The notes: generated by a model not told the origin, from the letters alone. A stretch of DNA of 46,008 nucleotides from Acidobacteriota bacterium (GCA_025352795.1 JANXSF010000037.1:1-46008); one strand, 5' to 3'; shown: positions 17,927 to 26,599, counted from the first letter of the stretch. Numbers and translations are program-made.

Positions 17927-18574
17927 TCAATTCTTACGCTGCCGGAACGCCACAAAGGCGAGTCCACTAACCATCATCAAAATTGAACTGGGTTCAGGAG
18001 TTCCAACAGGTGATCCTTCCAACAAGAACGCATGCTCTTGTGATGTTGAAATCCAAATGGGGGAACCGGGCAAAGGTAAATCGGAATAAACGCCCGCTGT
18101 GCCGTTACCTACCGCAGTGGTTGCCCACAACATTTCAACTGACCCGTTGTTGCCAATCACCCCGTTGTGCAGGGTTAACCAGTAAGTTCCTGCCGAAAGC
18201 TGAAAGGAAACAGGGATGTCAAACACATATTCAGCATATCCAAAGCCGGTTGCATTGCCGGTAGCAACAGCAGCAATCACAGCGTTGACGCCACCTTGAA
18301 CCACCGATCCAGGCAGACCACCACTATTGCCGCGAATCTCCCAGTAAACCGATCCACGGTAGTCTCCGGGTACAGACTGAATGCTAAAGAAGCGTATGTT
18401 GGATAAAAGAAACGATGAGCCGATGGTGAAGTCTTCCGCCATCAGGGTGTCGCTCATGTTGTCACCGGAAACTTGGTCAGGCGCTCCATTGGTTAAAATG
18501 AGCGCCGCGTGTCCAGCGGTAGAGAAGGCAAAAAATAGCCCCAGCAACCAGTATTTGGTTTTTGATTGATACAC
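17927..18574 (-). CDS. PEP-CTERM sorting-domain protein
   Basis: About 215 residues. The start is set at a GTG (18574) with a strong GGAGGA three nt upstream, giving the signal peptide MYQSKTKYWLLGLFFAFSTAGHA. A GTG at 18604 is the longer alternative. The C-terminus is a textbook PEP-CTERM tripartite signal: TPEPSSILMM, a hydrophobic helix (MMVSGLAFVAF) and the basic tail RQRKN. In known systems exosortase EpsH/XrtA cleaves at PEP and delivers the protein to the envelope or exopolysaccharide matrix. The middle (SVYWEIRGNSGGLPGSVVQG, FQLSAGTYWLTLHNG) is beta-rich, as in many PEP-CTERM proteins. No exosortase is in the window. Confidence 0.85.
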   Translation of the reverse strand: MYQSKTKYWLLGLFFAFSTAGHAALILTNGAPDQVSGDNMSDTLMAEDFTIGSSFLLSNIRFFSIQSVPGDYRGSVYWEIRGNSGGLPGSVVQGGVNAVIAAVATGNATGFGYAEYVFDIPVSFQLSAGTYWLTLHNGVIGNNGSVEMLWATTAVGNGTAGVYSDLPLPGSPIWISTSQEHAFLLEGSPVGTPEPSSILMMVSGLAFVAFRQRKN

Positions 18575-18604
18575 AGATCCTCCGAAGTTCAAAGTACTAC
18601 CCAC

Positions 18605-18707
18605 TATCTTATTTTTGTAAAACTTATATATGGTAGCAGAACTACCAAGAGTACTGCACGGCGTAGGACTTAAGAATTATGGGAGTAAGGTCGGATTGTG
18701 AATGCGA
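18605..18707. promoter_or_regulatory. Promoter region of the PEP-CTERM gene with inverted repeat TGGTAG-N5-CTACCA
   Basis: TGGTAG (18631-18636) and CTACCA (18642-18647) form a 6-bp inverted repeat with a 5-bp spacer, about 60 nt upstream of the GTG start. It shares the TGGTA/TACCA half-sites of the palindrome in front of the TonB receptor (43912-43926) but with a longer spacer. Operator function is inferred only. Confidence 0.35.
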
Positions 18708-19619
18708 TCAGGCGAACATTACCCCAACTTGTTTAGCCACTTTCTGAATGAAAGCGCGACCTTCGTCGTACTCGTCAGACGATTTCAAGTGCTCCAGCAT
18801 CAAAGGCGCATCGTGAGGTAGTTTAGCCAGCTCCGTGAGGTATGCCCCGTAGTCCAATTCTCCGCGACCGGGGATCACCTCAGCAAAGTGTACGTTCATT
18901 TCTGGCAGAAAAGCCAGGTCCTTAGCATGGCACGACATAATCCAAGGCCCCAGCTTTTGGAACGATTCTACAATCACCGCCCTCGAATCATAGAACTTGG
19001 CCGGGTTGTTGATGATGTTACAAATATCGATATGGACGCCAAAGCCGGATCGATCAACCGCCTTAATCAGCCGCAGATAACTATCCGGGGTATCGGGCAG
19101 ATTCCAGCCCATCATCTCTATAGTGAACTTTGTTCGGCGAGGCTTAACGGCATCCACCACCTTGCGAACGTTTTCCACCGTGGCATCAAAAAATTTGGCG
19201 GACAAGTTATCTTTGTGCGGACCGTACCAGACCTTGGGGTTGTAGGAACCGGCGATATCCACGCAGCAACGAGCACCCACTTCATCGGCCAGCGCCATCC
19301 GTTCGGTAACGTATTCCATGTTCGCCTGACGCGTGGCAGGGTCAGGATCCAGCATGTTCTTCCAGGCCCCAACCTCGGCGATGACAACATTTTCAGAGAG
19401 AAATGCTTTTTCAATCGCTTTGATCTTCGGCGTGTCTTTAATGCTGACAGCAGGACAGTAAGCAGCACTATACCCCAGCCGCCGATGCTCTTTGGCCAGT
19501 TCCGCAGGATCGTCACTTTTAAGAAAGATTGGTCCGCCAAAGCGCACCAACGTCGATTTAGCAGCAACAGGGAAAGCCGCAGCCAAAGCCAATCCGCCGA
19601 CAAGCGTTCTTCGAGTCAT
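18708..19619 (-). CDS. Sugar phosphate isomerase/epimerase-like TIM-barrel protein
   Basis: 303 residues from the ATG at 19619. The open frame to 19688 runs through a repeat hairpin and is rejected. The N-terminus (MTRRTLVGGLALAAAFPVAA) is a Tat-like signal with an RR pair. The body is an AP_endonuc_2/xylose-isomerase-like TIM barrel with metal-site style blocks: FTIEMMGWN (Glu), GVHIDICNI (His/Asp), SCHAKD (His) and EVIPGRGELDYGAYL. Such secreted isomerase-like proteins are abundant in Acidobacteria and Planctomycetes beside DUF1501 and DUF1553 genes; the true substrate is unknown. A TATAAT (19632-19627) ends 6 nt before the ATG, so the transcript may be leaderless. Confidence 0.85.
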   Translation of the reverse strand: MTRRTLVGGLALAAAFPVAAKSTLVRFGGPIFLKSDDPAELAKEHRRLGYSAAYCPAVSIKDTPKIKAIEKAFLSENVVIAEVGAWKNMLDPDPATRQANMEYVTERMALADEVGARCCVDIAGSYNPKVWYGPHKDNLSAKFFDATVENVRKVVDAVKPRRTKFTIEMMGWNLPDTPDSYLRLIKAVDRSGFGVHIDICNIINNPAKFYDSRAVIVESFQKLGPWIMSCHAKDLAFLPEMNVHFAEVIPGRGELDYGAYLTELAKLPHDAPLMLEHLKSSDEYDEGRAFIQKVAKQVGVMFA

Positions 19620-19650
19620 CCCTGCATTATAGTTCTTAGTTGCAAATTCT

Positions 19651-19735
19651 ATCCGCAGATGACGCAGATAAAACCAATAAATAAACAAATTGCGTTAGGT
19701 ATTATCGGCGTTCATCTGCGTCATCTGCGGATAAA
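19651..19735. repeat. Inverted pair of ATCTGCG repeats (19-bp perfect stem)
   Basis: ATCCGCAGATGACGCAGAT (19651-19669) is the exact reverse complement of 19714-19732, leaving a 44-nt loop. The right arm is part of a 34-bp unit (19702-19735) that matches the copy at 8862-8895 at 32 of 34 positions. It lies between the DUF1501 stop and the TIM-barrel start and could attenuate or end read-through. Confidence 0.75.
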
Positions 19736-19740
19736 AAGCC

Positions 19741-21153
19741 TTAAGCCCAAAGTTCGTGGATAGGTTTGTATAAGCCTTCGTTGGCGCTGGGGACGTATTC
19801 AAATCCTCGCCCAAATGGGTCGTCGTAACGAATGTTGGTCCAGTTGATGCCTAATGCGGAATAGATGGTGGCTTCAATATCTTCTACTCGAACGTCGCGG
19901 CCTTCAGACCAACCAGGATCAATTGTCACCCGGCCAGCCGTATCGGTTTCCCCAATCACCTTGCCGCCCTTCACGCCGCCTCCAGCGAACATGCAGAACT
20001 GTTGCAGGTAATGATCACGACCGCCTTGCATGGTCACTTGGCCCACGGTGCGTCCGAATTCACCCATCATCACAATCAGCGTTTCTTTCAGCGATCCATT
20101 AGCCTTCATGTCCTTAATCAATTCACCTACCGCCGGATCTAGCTGCCCCATGGCCATGGTGTACAGCCCACCCATTGCCCCGGTTCTAGCACCGTTCAAT
20201 CCGTAGATGTTGGAGTGCATATCCCAGCCGCCCACTGTCACCTGAATATAGCGGGTGCCCTGGTTCGCTTCCAGCACCTGCTTAGCGGTCAACAATGCAT
20301 TGCCGAATCCACTGTTTCCATAGCGCATGCTGTCAGTGGTTGAGTATTTGAAGGCCTTATCCACGGTGGGATTGTACATCAGACCTTTAGCGGAACGATA
20401 GAAATCGCCGTAATCGTTCATCTGCTCGCTGATCGGCGAATTCACCCGCAGGTTGCCATCCACAGCATTCAGCAAATTGAACTTGTCTTCAAATCGAACC
20501 TGACCATCGGGATTCGCCGTGTTCGGCAAGCCCGCAGTGCTGGGCGTCATCTTAAAAGGTTCGTAGTTGGCGGGCAGGTAGCCTGAACCCATGGCATTGC
20601 CGGAATTGAGCGCTAGAAACGTAGGAAATTTCTGCGATAACTGACGTTCCCCGCGCTTTTCAGCAGCCACAATCGACCCAATATTGGGCGCAATATCACC
20701 CAAAGCGGCGGTTGGACTTCTGCCGATCTGCACCCAGGTCTGCGATAGCGAATGGGCGGCGGCCCAGGCCCGTACGGAACGGACAATGGCCACTTCCCCC
20801 AGTTGCGCTCCGATGTTGGGCATTAATCCTATGGGCCACAAAGCTTTTCCCATCATGGTGGGGTTGAAGTCTTTGGGAGTGGTTCCGTCCAGGAACTTTA
20901 GATCGAACGTATCGGTATGGCTGGGAGCACCCGCCATTAGAATGAAAATCACATTCTTGGCAGTATTCTTGGTCTGCACCGGAGACGATTTGATCACCTG
21001 TCCATTCAAGTTCTTGCTCAGAAAAGATCCCATCACCCCAGCCCCAGCAAGATTGAAAAAATTGCGGCGGCTGAAATTTGGACGGGCATAGAACGGAGTG
21101 TGATTGGTGGGGTACTTCTCAATGATCTTGCGGAATTTCGATTCGTTGTTCAT
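19741..21153 (-). CDS. DUF1501 family protein (Tat-exported, sulfatase-like fold)
   Basis: 470 residues. A Tat motif (NFSRRNFFNLAGAGVMGSFL, RR at 29-30) marks export. DUF1501 landmarks follow: NVIFILMAGAPSHTDTFDLK, the SQTWVQIGRSPTA region, VTVGGWDMHSN, ETLIVMMGEFGRTVG and GGRDHYLQQFCMFAGGGVKGG. Members resemble alkaline phosphatase/sulfatase folds, but no activity is established. They almost always lie beside a DUF1549/DUF1553 gene, as here, 17 nt after its stop. The ATG is preceded by GGGGAG at 8 nt. Confidence 0.92.
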   Translation of the reverse strand: MNNESKFRKIIEKYPTNHTPFYARPNFSRRNFFNLAGAGVMGSFLSKNLNGQVIKSSPVQTKNTAKNVIFILMAGAPSHTDTFDLKFLDGTTPKDFNPTMMGKALWPIGLMPNIGAQLGEVAIVRSVRAWAAAHSLSQTWVQIGRSPTAALGDIAPNIGSIVAAEKRGERQLSQKFPTFLALNSGNAMGSGYLPANYEPFKMTPSTAGLPNTANPDGQVRFEDKFNLLNAVDGNLRVNSPISEQMNDYGDFYRSAKGLMYNPTVDKAFKYSTTDSMRYGNSGFGNALLTAKQVLEANQGTRYIQVTVGGWDMHSNIYGLNGARTGAMGGLYTMAMGQLDPAVGELIKDMKANGSLKETLIVMMGEFGRTVGQVTMQGGRDHYLQQFCMFAGGGVKGGKVIGETDTAGRVTIDPGWSEGRDVRVEDIEATIYSALGINWTNIRYDDPFGRGFEYVPSANEGLYKPIHELWA

Positions 21154-21170
21154 CTTGGTATCTCCCCAAT

Positions 21171-23141
21171 CTAGTAATTAATTAAAAAATCGACCTTGTT
21201 GTACAAAGCCCAGGTAAGGTTTTCAGCAGCCGTCAGACGATTGCCAGATTTCAGCGCCACAGTGGATGAAGTGCGTTCCGCATCGTTCGGCAGGCGCGAT
21301 AGCACCGTAAGAAACAAAGTGTTGATCAGCTCATCATCGGACAATGTAATGTTCTGACGCACTAAACTGATGCTCTGACCAGCCGCAGCAGATTTTGTAC
21401 GATTCGTCACAAAAGTGGAATTCATCATGGAAAGCGCCTGCAGATCGGAACCGTCCGTTCGCCGATCATTTTCATCACGATCGCCACGGAAAAAGGCATC
21501 CATTAAACCGGCAATGTCTCCGGAACGCAAATTGGGAGAAGGCAACTGCATGGCCCAATCCACTCTCAATAGTTTCTTTGGATCGGTAGAATCCACTCCG
21601 AAGGTATAGCTGGTGGGCAGCCCGGAAGTCTGGGCCACGGCGTCAATAATTTCTTCCGCCCACAGTCTGCGAACCAGTTTGCGAGCATGCAGTGGTTCCC
21701 ACGACGGATTCCAAACACCGTCATATCGGGAGGACATCTGATACGAATCAGAAGTGACAATCTGGCGTTGCAAGGCCTTCAAATCATAACCGGAGTTCAC
21801 AAAATCCTGCGCAAGTTCCTTCAGCAGCTTCGCGTTGGAAGGTTGCAATGTCCACGGAGCAGGAGGAGGGTTGTCAGGATCTAATCTGGCTGGATCGAAC
21901 ATCTTCACCGGATCAACCAAGCCCCGCGAGAAGAATTCTTTCCACATATAGTTCACTGAAGCACGGGCAAATTGGAAATCACTGGTGACCGCCGCAGCCG
22001 CCGCCTGTCGCAAATTGAGAGTTGAGGCAGGTACCGCCGCCGCTCCGCCAAAAGGATACTTCGGAACCACAGCATTTTGTGTCCCAACAGGTGCCCTGCT
22101 TGGACGATTTCCAGTAGTCGTGTTCAGCGCATAAGTTCGACCGCGCGTTGAAGTGACATTCCAGTAATAAGGCGAATTGTTCACCGTTGGATCAGGTCGC
22201 ACCAGCGCCATATTCGTAGGGGCGAAGAATGCCGACATTCCCCACGCATCCATGCGCGTGGCACTCTTTCCCCACAAAGAAAGCGTGTCCAGATGACCCC
22301 GCCCGTTGTGGCACATTACGCAATTCAGTTGCGACATACCAAGAAACGTTTCAGCAACATTGGAAGCCATCTGATCGTAAGTATCCTGCGCCGGGCCATT
22401 GATTACCCGACCCGCCAGAATCCAGTTCAATTCACCCTGATCCCAACTGTTCCCACCTTCCGCTGAAATCAATTCGCGGGCAATCTGGTCATACGGCTTC
22501 TTCGTTACCAGAGCCGATTTAATGTAGTCGTAAAAAGCTTCTCTACCGTTGGCATAGCGCACCAAACCGTTGAACGTCACTCGTTCCGTATTCTTGAACT
22601 GGTCGCCAAAATATTGGGTCCACTTATCCACCCAGGCGTCGCTGGCAAGCAGTTCGTCAACATACTTGGCACGCTTGTCGGCGGACGAATCGGCAATGAA
22701 CGCCTTCACCCGCGCCACTTGAGGAACCTTACCAGTAAGGTCTAGCGTCACCCGGCGGATGAACTCGTAATCGTTGGACTTTGCCGCAGGTTGAATGTTC
22801 TGTGCTTTCAGCACTCCATAAATATTGCTGTCGATGGTGGAACTGGAAGAACCAGTGGCTTGCTGACCGTAAGTGCGGCTGCCACCAGGAACGAAATTGC
22901 TCACATCGGGCCCCGATGCCGAACCCATCTCACGCATCACACTTTCAGTAAGAGTGCTCAGTGCAAATCGCTGCCGTCCCCGGGCGTTCAATCCAGCTTC
23001 AGAAAAAGCAGCCCGATCTTTCCCGAAGTAGCTGCAATCGGAATGTTCCACAGCCAAAACGTCCTGATGATGCGTCGCTTGTCCCCAGACCGATAGCGAC
23101 GTCAGAACCCCGCCAATTATGAATAAAAGTTTAGATTGCAA
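21171..23141 (-). CDS. DUF1549/DUF1553 domain protein with CxxCH motif
   Basis: 656 residues. The start is TTG at 23141, supported by GAGGAG 7 nt upstream; it begins a normal signal peptide (MQSKLLFIIGGVLTSLSVWG). The DUF1549 half includes YEFIRRVTLDLTGKVPQ, DAWVDKWTQYFGDQFKN and a haem-type CVMCH (C274, C277, H278). The DUF1553 half includes ASVNYMWKEFFSRGLVDP, SYQMSSRYDGVWNP, YARKLVRRLWAEEI-like residues and MMNSTFVTNR. The family is common in Planctomycetes and Acidobacteria and is thought to act in the periplasm on complex organic matter; its biochemical role is not known. It is the first gene of an operon with DUF1501. Confidence 0.92.
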   Translation of the reverse strand: MQSKLLFIIGGVLTSLSVWGQATHHQDVLAVEHSDCSYFGKDRAAFSEAGLNARGRQRFALSTLTESVMREMGSASGPDVSNFVPGGSRTYGQQATGSSSSTIDSNIYGVLKAQNIQPAAKSNDYEFIRRVTLDLTGKVPQVARVKAFIADSSADKRAKYVDELLASDAWVDKWTQYFGDQFKNTERVTFNGLVRYANGREAFYDYIKSALVTKKPYDQIARELISAEGGNSWDQGELNWILAGRVINGPAQDTYDQMASNVAETFLGMSQLNCVMCHNGRGHLDTLSLWGKSATRMDAWGMSAFFAPTNMALVRPDPTVNNSPYYWNVTSTRGRTYALNTTTGNRPSRAPVGTQNAVVPKYPFGGAAAVPASTLNLRQAAAAAVTSDFQFARASVNYMWKEFFSRGLVDPVKMFDPARLDPDNPPPAPWTLQPSNAKLLKELAQDFVNSGYDLKALQRQIVTSDSYQMSSRYDGVWNPSWEPLHARKLVRRLWAEEIIDAVAQTSGLPTSYTFGVDSTDPKKLLRVDWAMQLPSPNLRSGDIAGLMDAFFRGDRDENDRRTDGSDLQALSMMNSTFVTNRTKSAAAGQSISLVRQNITLSDDELINTLFLTVLSRLPNDAERTSSTVALKSGNRLTAAENLTWALYNKVDFLINY

Positions 23142-23297
23142 GTGCCTACTCCTCGTTAACGAATGCCTTTACTTGATTCTAAATCCCTGAACCCGGCAAA
23201 CACCACAGAGTTTCGATCTTAATAAAAAATATCATTTCCCCTGTAACCTTTTAGGGATTTCACCTACAAGGTTGATTTTTGAGCGGGGAAACCGTTC
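23142..23297. other. Intergenic region: upstream of the DUF1553 operon, downstream of glmU
   Basis: The 156 bp contain the ribosome binding site for the TTG start at 23141 and an A/T-rich patch (23219-23236) that may hold the promoter. A weak hairpin AACCTT/AAGGTT (23245-23250, 23268-23273) is followed by GATTTTT on the plus strand, where no plus-strand gene needs it. Nothing else was recognised. Confidence 0.4.
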
Positions 23298-24689
23298 CTA
23301 CTTCTTCTTAATCGTCTCCCGACGAACCTTGGCCCAACCGTCTTTATTCATTTGCCGACCGCGACCAATCGCCAAAGCGTCCTGTGGTACCGCGTCCGTC
23401 ACCACTGAACCGGCTGCAACATAGCCGCCTGCTCCAATTTCCAAAGGGGCCACAAGAGTGGAGTTACTTCCCAGGAAAGCGCCTTCCCCAACCACTGTCC
23501 GATGCTTATTCACCCCATCGTAGTTGCAGGTAATAGTCCCAGCACCTACATTGACCTTAGGACCAATGCTTGCATCTCCTAGATATGCCAAATGACCAGC
23601 CTTGGCCCCCTGCCCCATGTGCGTGTTTTTCAGTTCTACAAAATTGCCGATGTGAACGTTGTCCCCCACATCATTATTCATCCGCAAACGGGCGAACGGA
23701 CCTACGCTGGCACCCGAACCAATTCGGCTATCGGCAATTAAACTATAAGGTTCCACTTTCACACCCGAACCCAGATGAGCATTTTGAAGGACACTTCCAG
23801 CACCAATCTGACAATCTTCACCAATGTGCGTTTTCCCCAACAGCCTGACGTGAGATTCAACGATAGTATCGCGTGCCACCGTCACGTCGCCGTCAATGGT
23901 AACCGTATCCGGCCGTTCAATGGTGACGCCATCCAGCATCAGTTGTTTGATTTTGGCAGCACGGAAAATGCGGTCCACTTCGGCAAGTTCCACGCGTGTA
24001 TTGATTCCCAACAATTCATCGGCAACAGGCAGTTCAAACGGCTGCACCTGAAAGCCCTGTTCCCGCAGGATTTCAACAATGTCCGTCAGGTAATACTCGC
24101 CAGCAGGATTGTTCGTCGAAATTTGACCAATATACTTCCACAATGTTTCCGCACGAAAGCAGAAGATACCGGAATTGATTTCATCAATTTTCAGTTGATC
24201 CGGGGTAGCCGCTTTCTGTTCCACAATGGCTGCCACATTCCCCTGATCATCACGCAGAATGCGACCGTAGCCGAAGGGGTCGGCAACGCGGGTGGTAAGA
24301 ACGGTAGCTGCCGCACTAGACCCTACTTGCGACGCTATCAGACGACGCACCGTGTCGGCTGAAACCAGCGGAGCATCGCCCGATAGAATCACGAGGAAAC
24401 CTTCTTTCGGAAGTTCCGATTCCGCACAGCAAACGGCGTGCCCAGTCCCTTTTTGTTCAGCTTGCAGGGCGAAACGAACACCATAGGAACTCAAAGTCTG
24501 TTGCACTTTTTCCGCTTGGTGGCCGGTGATCACCACAATATCGCCAGAGGCAGCCACCGCTTGACCAGTGCGAACCACATGTTCCACCAAGGTCAAGCCG
24601 CCCGCCCGGTGTAACACTTTTGCGGTTTTCGATTTCATGCGCGTGCCGAGACCAGCCGCGAGGATAACTACAGAAACACGAGGATCCAT
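23298..24689 (-). CDS. glmU: Bifunctional UDP-GlcNAc pyrophosphorylase / glucosamine-1-phosphate acetyltransferase
   Basis: 463-464 residues. GlmU makes UDP-N-acetylglucosamine, the precursor of peptidoglycan and lipopolysaccharide. The N-terminal uridyltransferase has LAAGLGTRMKSKTAKVLH, EQKGTGHAVCCA and LSGDAPLV. The C-terminal left-handed beta-helix acetyltransferase shows hexapeptide repeats and the catalytic blocks GNFVELKNTHMG, GHLAYLGDASIG, AGTITCNYDGVNKHRT and FLGSNSTLVAPLEIG. The start is ATG 24689 or the adjacent GTG 24692. TAGATT (24701-24696) ends 6 nt before the ATG and no Shine-Dalgarno site is visible, so this may be a leaderless transcript. yvcK lies upstream on the same strand. 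Confidence 0.97.
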   Translation of the reverse strand: MDPRVSVVILAAGLGTRMKSKTAKVLHRAGGLTLVEHVVRTGQAVAASGDIVVITGHQAEKVQQTLSSYGVRFALQAEQKGTGHAVCCAESELPKEGFLVILSGDAPLVSADTVRRLIASQVGSSAAATVLTTRVADPFGYGRILRDDQGNVAAIVEQKAATPDQLKIDEINSGIFCFRAETLWKYIGQISTNNPAGEYYLTDIVEILREQGFQVQPFELPVADELLGINTRVELAEVDRIFRAAKIKQLMLDGVTIERPDTVTIDGDVTVARDTIVESHVRLLGKTHIGEDCQIGAGSVLQNAHLGSGVKVEPYSLIADSRIGSGASVGPFARLRMNNDVGDNVHIGNFVELKNTHMGQGAKAGHLAYLGDASIGPKVNVGAGTITCNYDGVNKHRTVVGEGAFLGSNSTLVAPLEIGAGGYVAAGSVVTDAVPQDALAIGRGRQMNKDGWAKVRRETIKKK

Positions 24690-24746
24690 CACTCTAATCT
24701 AAGTATCGCCTGAGTAGCAGCAAGACTTTAGCGACAACGTAACGTT

Positions 24747-24778
24747 ACCGAGACGTGACCGCGAGGGAGCGGTTTTTT
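24747..24778 (+). repeat. GAGCCGTGACCGCG repeat copy with terminator-like hairpin
   Basis: ACCGAGACGTGACCGCGAGG followed by GAGCGGTTTTTT: one mismatch to the copy at 5351-5381, with the same ACCGC/GCGGT stem and a six-T tail. Both neighbouring genes (yvcK and glmU) are on the minus strand, so the T-run points the wrong way to terminate them. Here it looks like a dispersed repeat rather than a dedicated terminator. Confidence 0.65.
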
Positions 24779-24850
24779 CAACCACACGTTATCCCAAATA
24801 TAAATGCAGAAAAACTAGTTGCCATTTGCATCATTCGTCTCGCGGTGCCA

Positions 24851-25894
24851 TCACATAGACCCAGAATCCGATCTAGTTTCACGAATCAGACGACGGCGTC
24901 TGCCCAGGCGAGCCAACTTAATCGCAACATCCGCTGCCCGGTCAGGATCGTGCCTGATCTTTTCTGTTTCCGCCAACAAAATCTCGCTAACAACACTCAC
25001 TCTCATCTTCTTCAGCCGATCAAAATCGCTATCCACGGGCAAGGCACGTTGCGTCGCATATCGATCCAGCACTTCAGGACTCATATTCTTCGTATTGACG
25101 ACAATGTAATCCACCAGATCCTGCCGGGAATGGTCAAGAATCGCCTGCAAATGGTCGGCTGCGCTGAAGTGTTCCGTTTCCCCCGGCTGCCACATCAGAT
25201 TCGTGAAGTAGGCGGTCAAGGCGTTGGATTTTGCAATGGCCTCAGGAATTCCATCCACCAGTAAATTAGGAATCACACTTGTGAACAAAGATCCCGGACC
25301 CAGGGTAATCAAATCTGCCTGCTCAATGGCCCGCAGTGTATCTTCAATAGGTTTGGGTTTATGTGGAGACAGCGCCAGACTTTTAATGCGAACTTTACTG
25401 CGACTGATGCGCGTTTCACCAATCACCTTTTCCCCATTTTCAAGCGTCGCTTCCAGAACCACATTGGCAGCAGTGGACGGATGGATGCGACCGGCAATCG
25501 CCAGAATCTCCGATGCAAAACTTACGGCATGGGCAAAGTCTCCGGTGATATTGGTCAGTGCCGCCAGAAACAAATTACCAAAACTGTGCCCTTTCAATCC
25601 ACTTCCATCGGGGAAGCGATATTGAAACAGCCTGGCCAGCATGGCTTCATCTTCAGAAAGCGCAACCAGGCAATTGCGAATATCGCCAGGGGGCAGAATG
25701 TCGAAAACTCGGCGCAAGCGTCCCGAACTTCCGCCGTCATCCGTAACCGTCACCACCGCCGTAATTTCAGCAACCGGGGGACGCGGCTTCGGCCCTCCAG
25801 TGGGCAGAGCATACTTTTTCAGCCCTTTGAGGAGTGTGGACAAACCGGTGCCGCCACCAATGGCGACGATTCGTAAAGCTGATTTATCTGGCAT
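24851..25894 (-). CDS. yvcK: YvcK/GlmR-family protein
   Basis: 347 residues with the CofD/YvcK fold: VAIGGGTGLSTLLKGLKKY at the N-terminus, VVTVTDDGGSSGRLRR, LPPGDIRNCLVALS, FGNLFLAALT, DLITLGPGSLFTSVIPNLLV and YFTNLMWQPGET. YvcK (GlmR) in Firmicutes and Actinobacteria binds UDP-GlcNAc and tunes carbon flow into peptidoglycan precursors. It is not a true CofD transferase when coenzyme F420 genes are absent, as here. Its ATG abuts the TPR gene's stop, so they are co-translated, and glmU follows on the same strand, which fits the cell-wall role. Confidence 0.92.
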   Translation of the reverse strand: MPDKSALRIVAIGGGTGLSTLLKGLKKYALPTGGPKPRPPVAEITAVVTVTDDGGSSGRLRRVFDILPPGDIRNCLVALSEDEAMLARLFQYRFPDGSGLKGHSFGNLFLAALTNITGDFAHAVSFASEILAIAGRIHPSTAANVVLEATLENGEKVIGETRISRSKVRIKSLALSPHKPKPIEDTLRAIEQADLITLGPGSLFTSVIPNLLVDGIPEAIAKSNALTAYFTNLMWQPGETEHFSAADHLQAILDHSRQDLVDYIVVNTKNMSPEVLDRYATQRALPVDSDFDRLKKMRVSVVSEILLAETEKIRHDPDRAADVAIKLARLGRRRRLIRETRSDSGSM

Positions 25895-26599
25895 CTACTT
25901 TGTTGCGGAAAACAACTCCCGCAACTGAGGTGCCTGCAAAATTTCTTTAAAATCAGGATCGTTCCTGGCAATCGATCGATTGTTTGGTGCCAGCGCAATG
26001 GCCCGACCCAAGTGATGACTACATCCGTTGAAATCCCCGTTCAGCCCTAAACAAAGGGCCAATGCGTAATGAAAATGATCGGCATTTTCTTTGGCCTGGG
26101 TTGCCGCTTTCAAGTGACGTTCCGCTTCATCCAAATTGGTTCGCTGATTGATCAACGAAATAGCAAAGTTGTAACGATCCTCTGGAGTATCCAGCGGCAC
26201 CGTAGATTTCTGCAAGCGTTGCCCGCACATTTTCACGTGCAGACGAGCCACATGGGCAATATCAATGGATGGCCCTGCAATGGCCGACTCAAACAGCTTC
26301 TGCGCATCTGCAAAATTACGCGAGTTAAAAAGCTTGGTCGCTTTTTCAAACATTTCTTTCTGTTTCTGTAATTCGTTCGCTGCGGCCATGTGGATTGCTG
26401 AAGTTTTTGCAGCATCGCGAGCGCTGGATTTTGCGTGCGCCGGATTGCGATCCTCACGATATTTTAAAGCCGTTCCAGACGCTTTTTTCGCAGCACTTGG
26501 CACTGCTGGCTCACTCTGCTTGTGGGCTTCTTTGGTTATTGAAATGGCCTGCTTCTCCTTGGCTAACTCGGCTTTGGGAAGTGGTTTTTTTGTCGGCAT
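25895..26599 (-). CDS. Tetratricopeptide-repeat protein
   Basis: 234 residues. The first ~80 are rich in Lys, Ala and Glu and probably disordered. From about residue 85 helical pairs of TPR type appear (FEKATKLFNSRNFADAQKLFESAI, DRYNFAISLINQRTNLDEAERHLKAATQA, FHYALALCLGLNGDFNGCSHHLGRAIALAPN). There is no signal peptide, so it is probably cytoplasmic. Its stop codon directly precedes the yvcK ATG, suggesting a functional link with YvcK, possibly as a partner or scaffold; this is inferred from position only. Confidence 0.8.
   Translation of the reverse strand: MPTKKPLPKAELAKEKQAISITKEAHKQSEPAVPSAAKKASGTALKYREDRNPAHAKSSARDAAKTSAIHMAAANELQKQKEMFEKATKLFNSRNFADAQKLFESAIAGPSIDIAHVARLHVKMCGQRLQKSTVPLDTPEDRYNFAISLINQRTNLDEAERHLKAATQAKENADHFHYALALCLGLNGDFNGCSHHLGRAIALAPNNRSIARNDPDFKEILQAPQLRELFSATK

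Noticed and set aside
19620-19688. N-terminal extension of the TIM-barrel protein (MFIYWFYLRH...)
   Set aside because: It is translated repeat hairpin; the ATG at 19619 begins a Tat-type signal peptide.
18888-19763. 291-residue plus-strand frame opposite the TIM-barrel gene
   Set aside because: It is the antisense shadow of a gene with clear family motifs and crosses the intergenic repeat.
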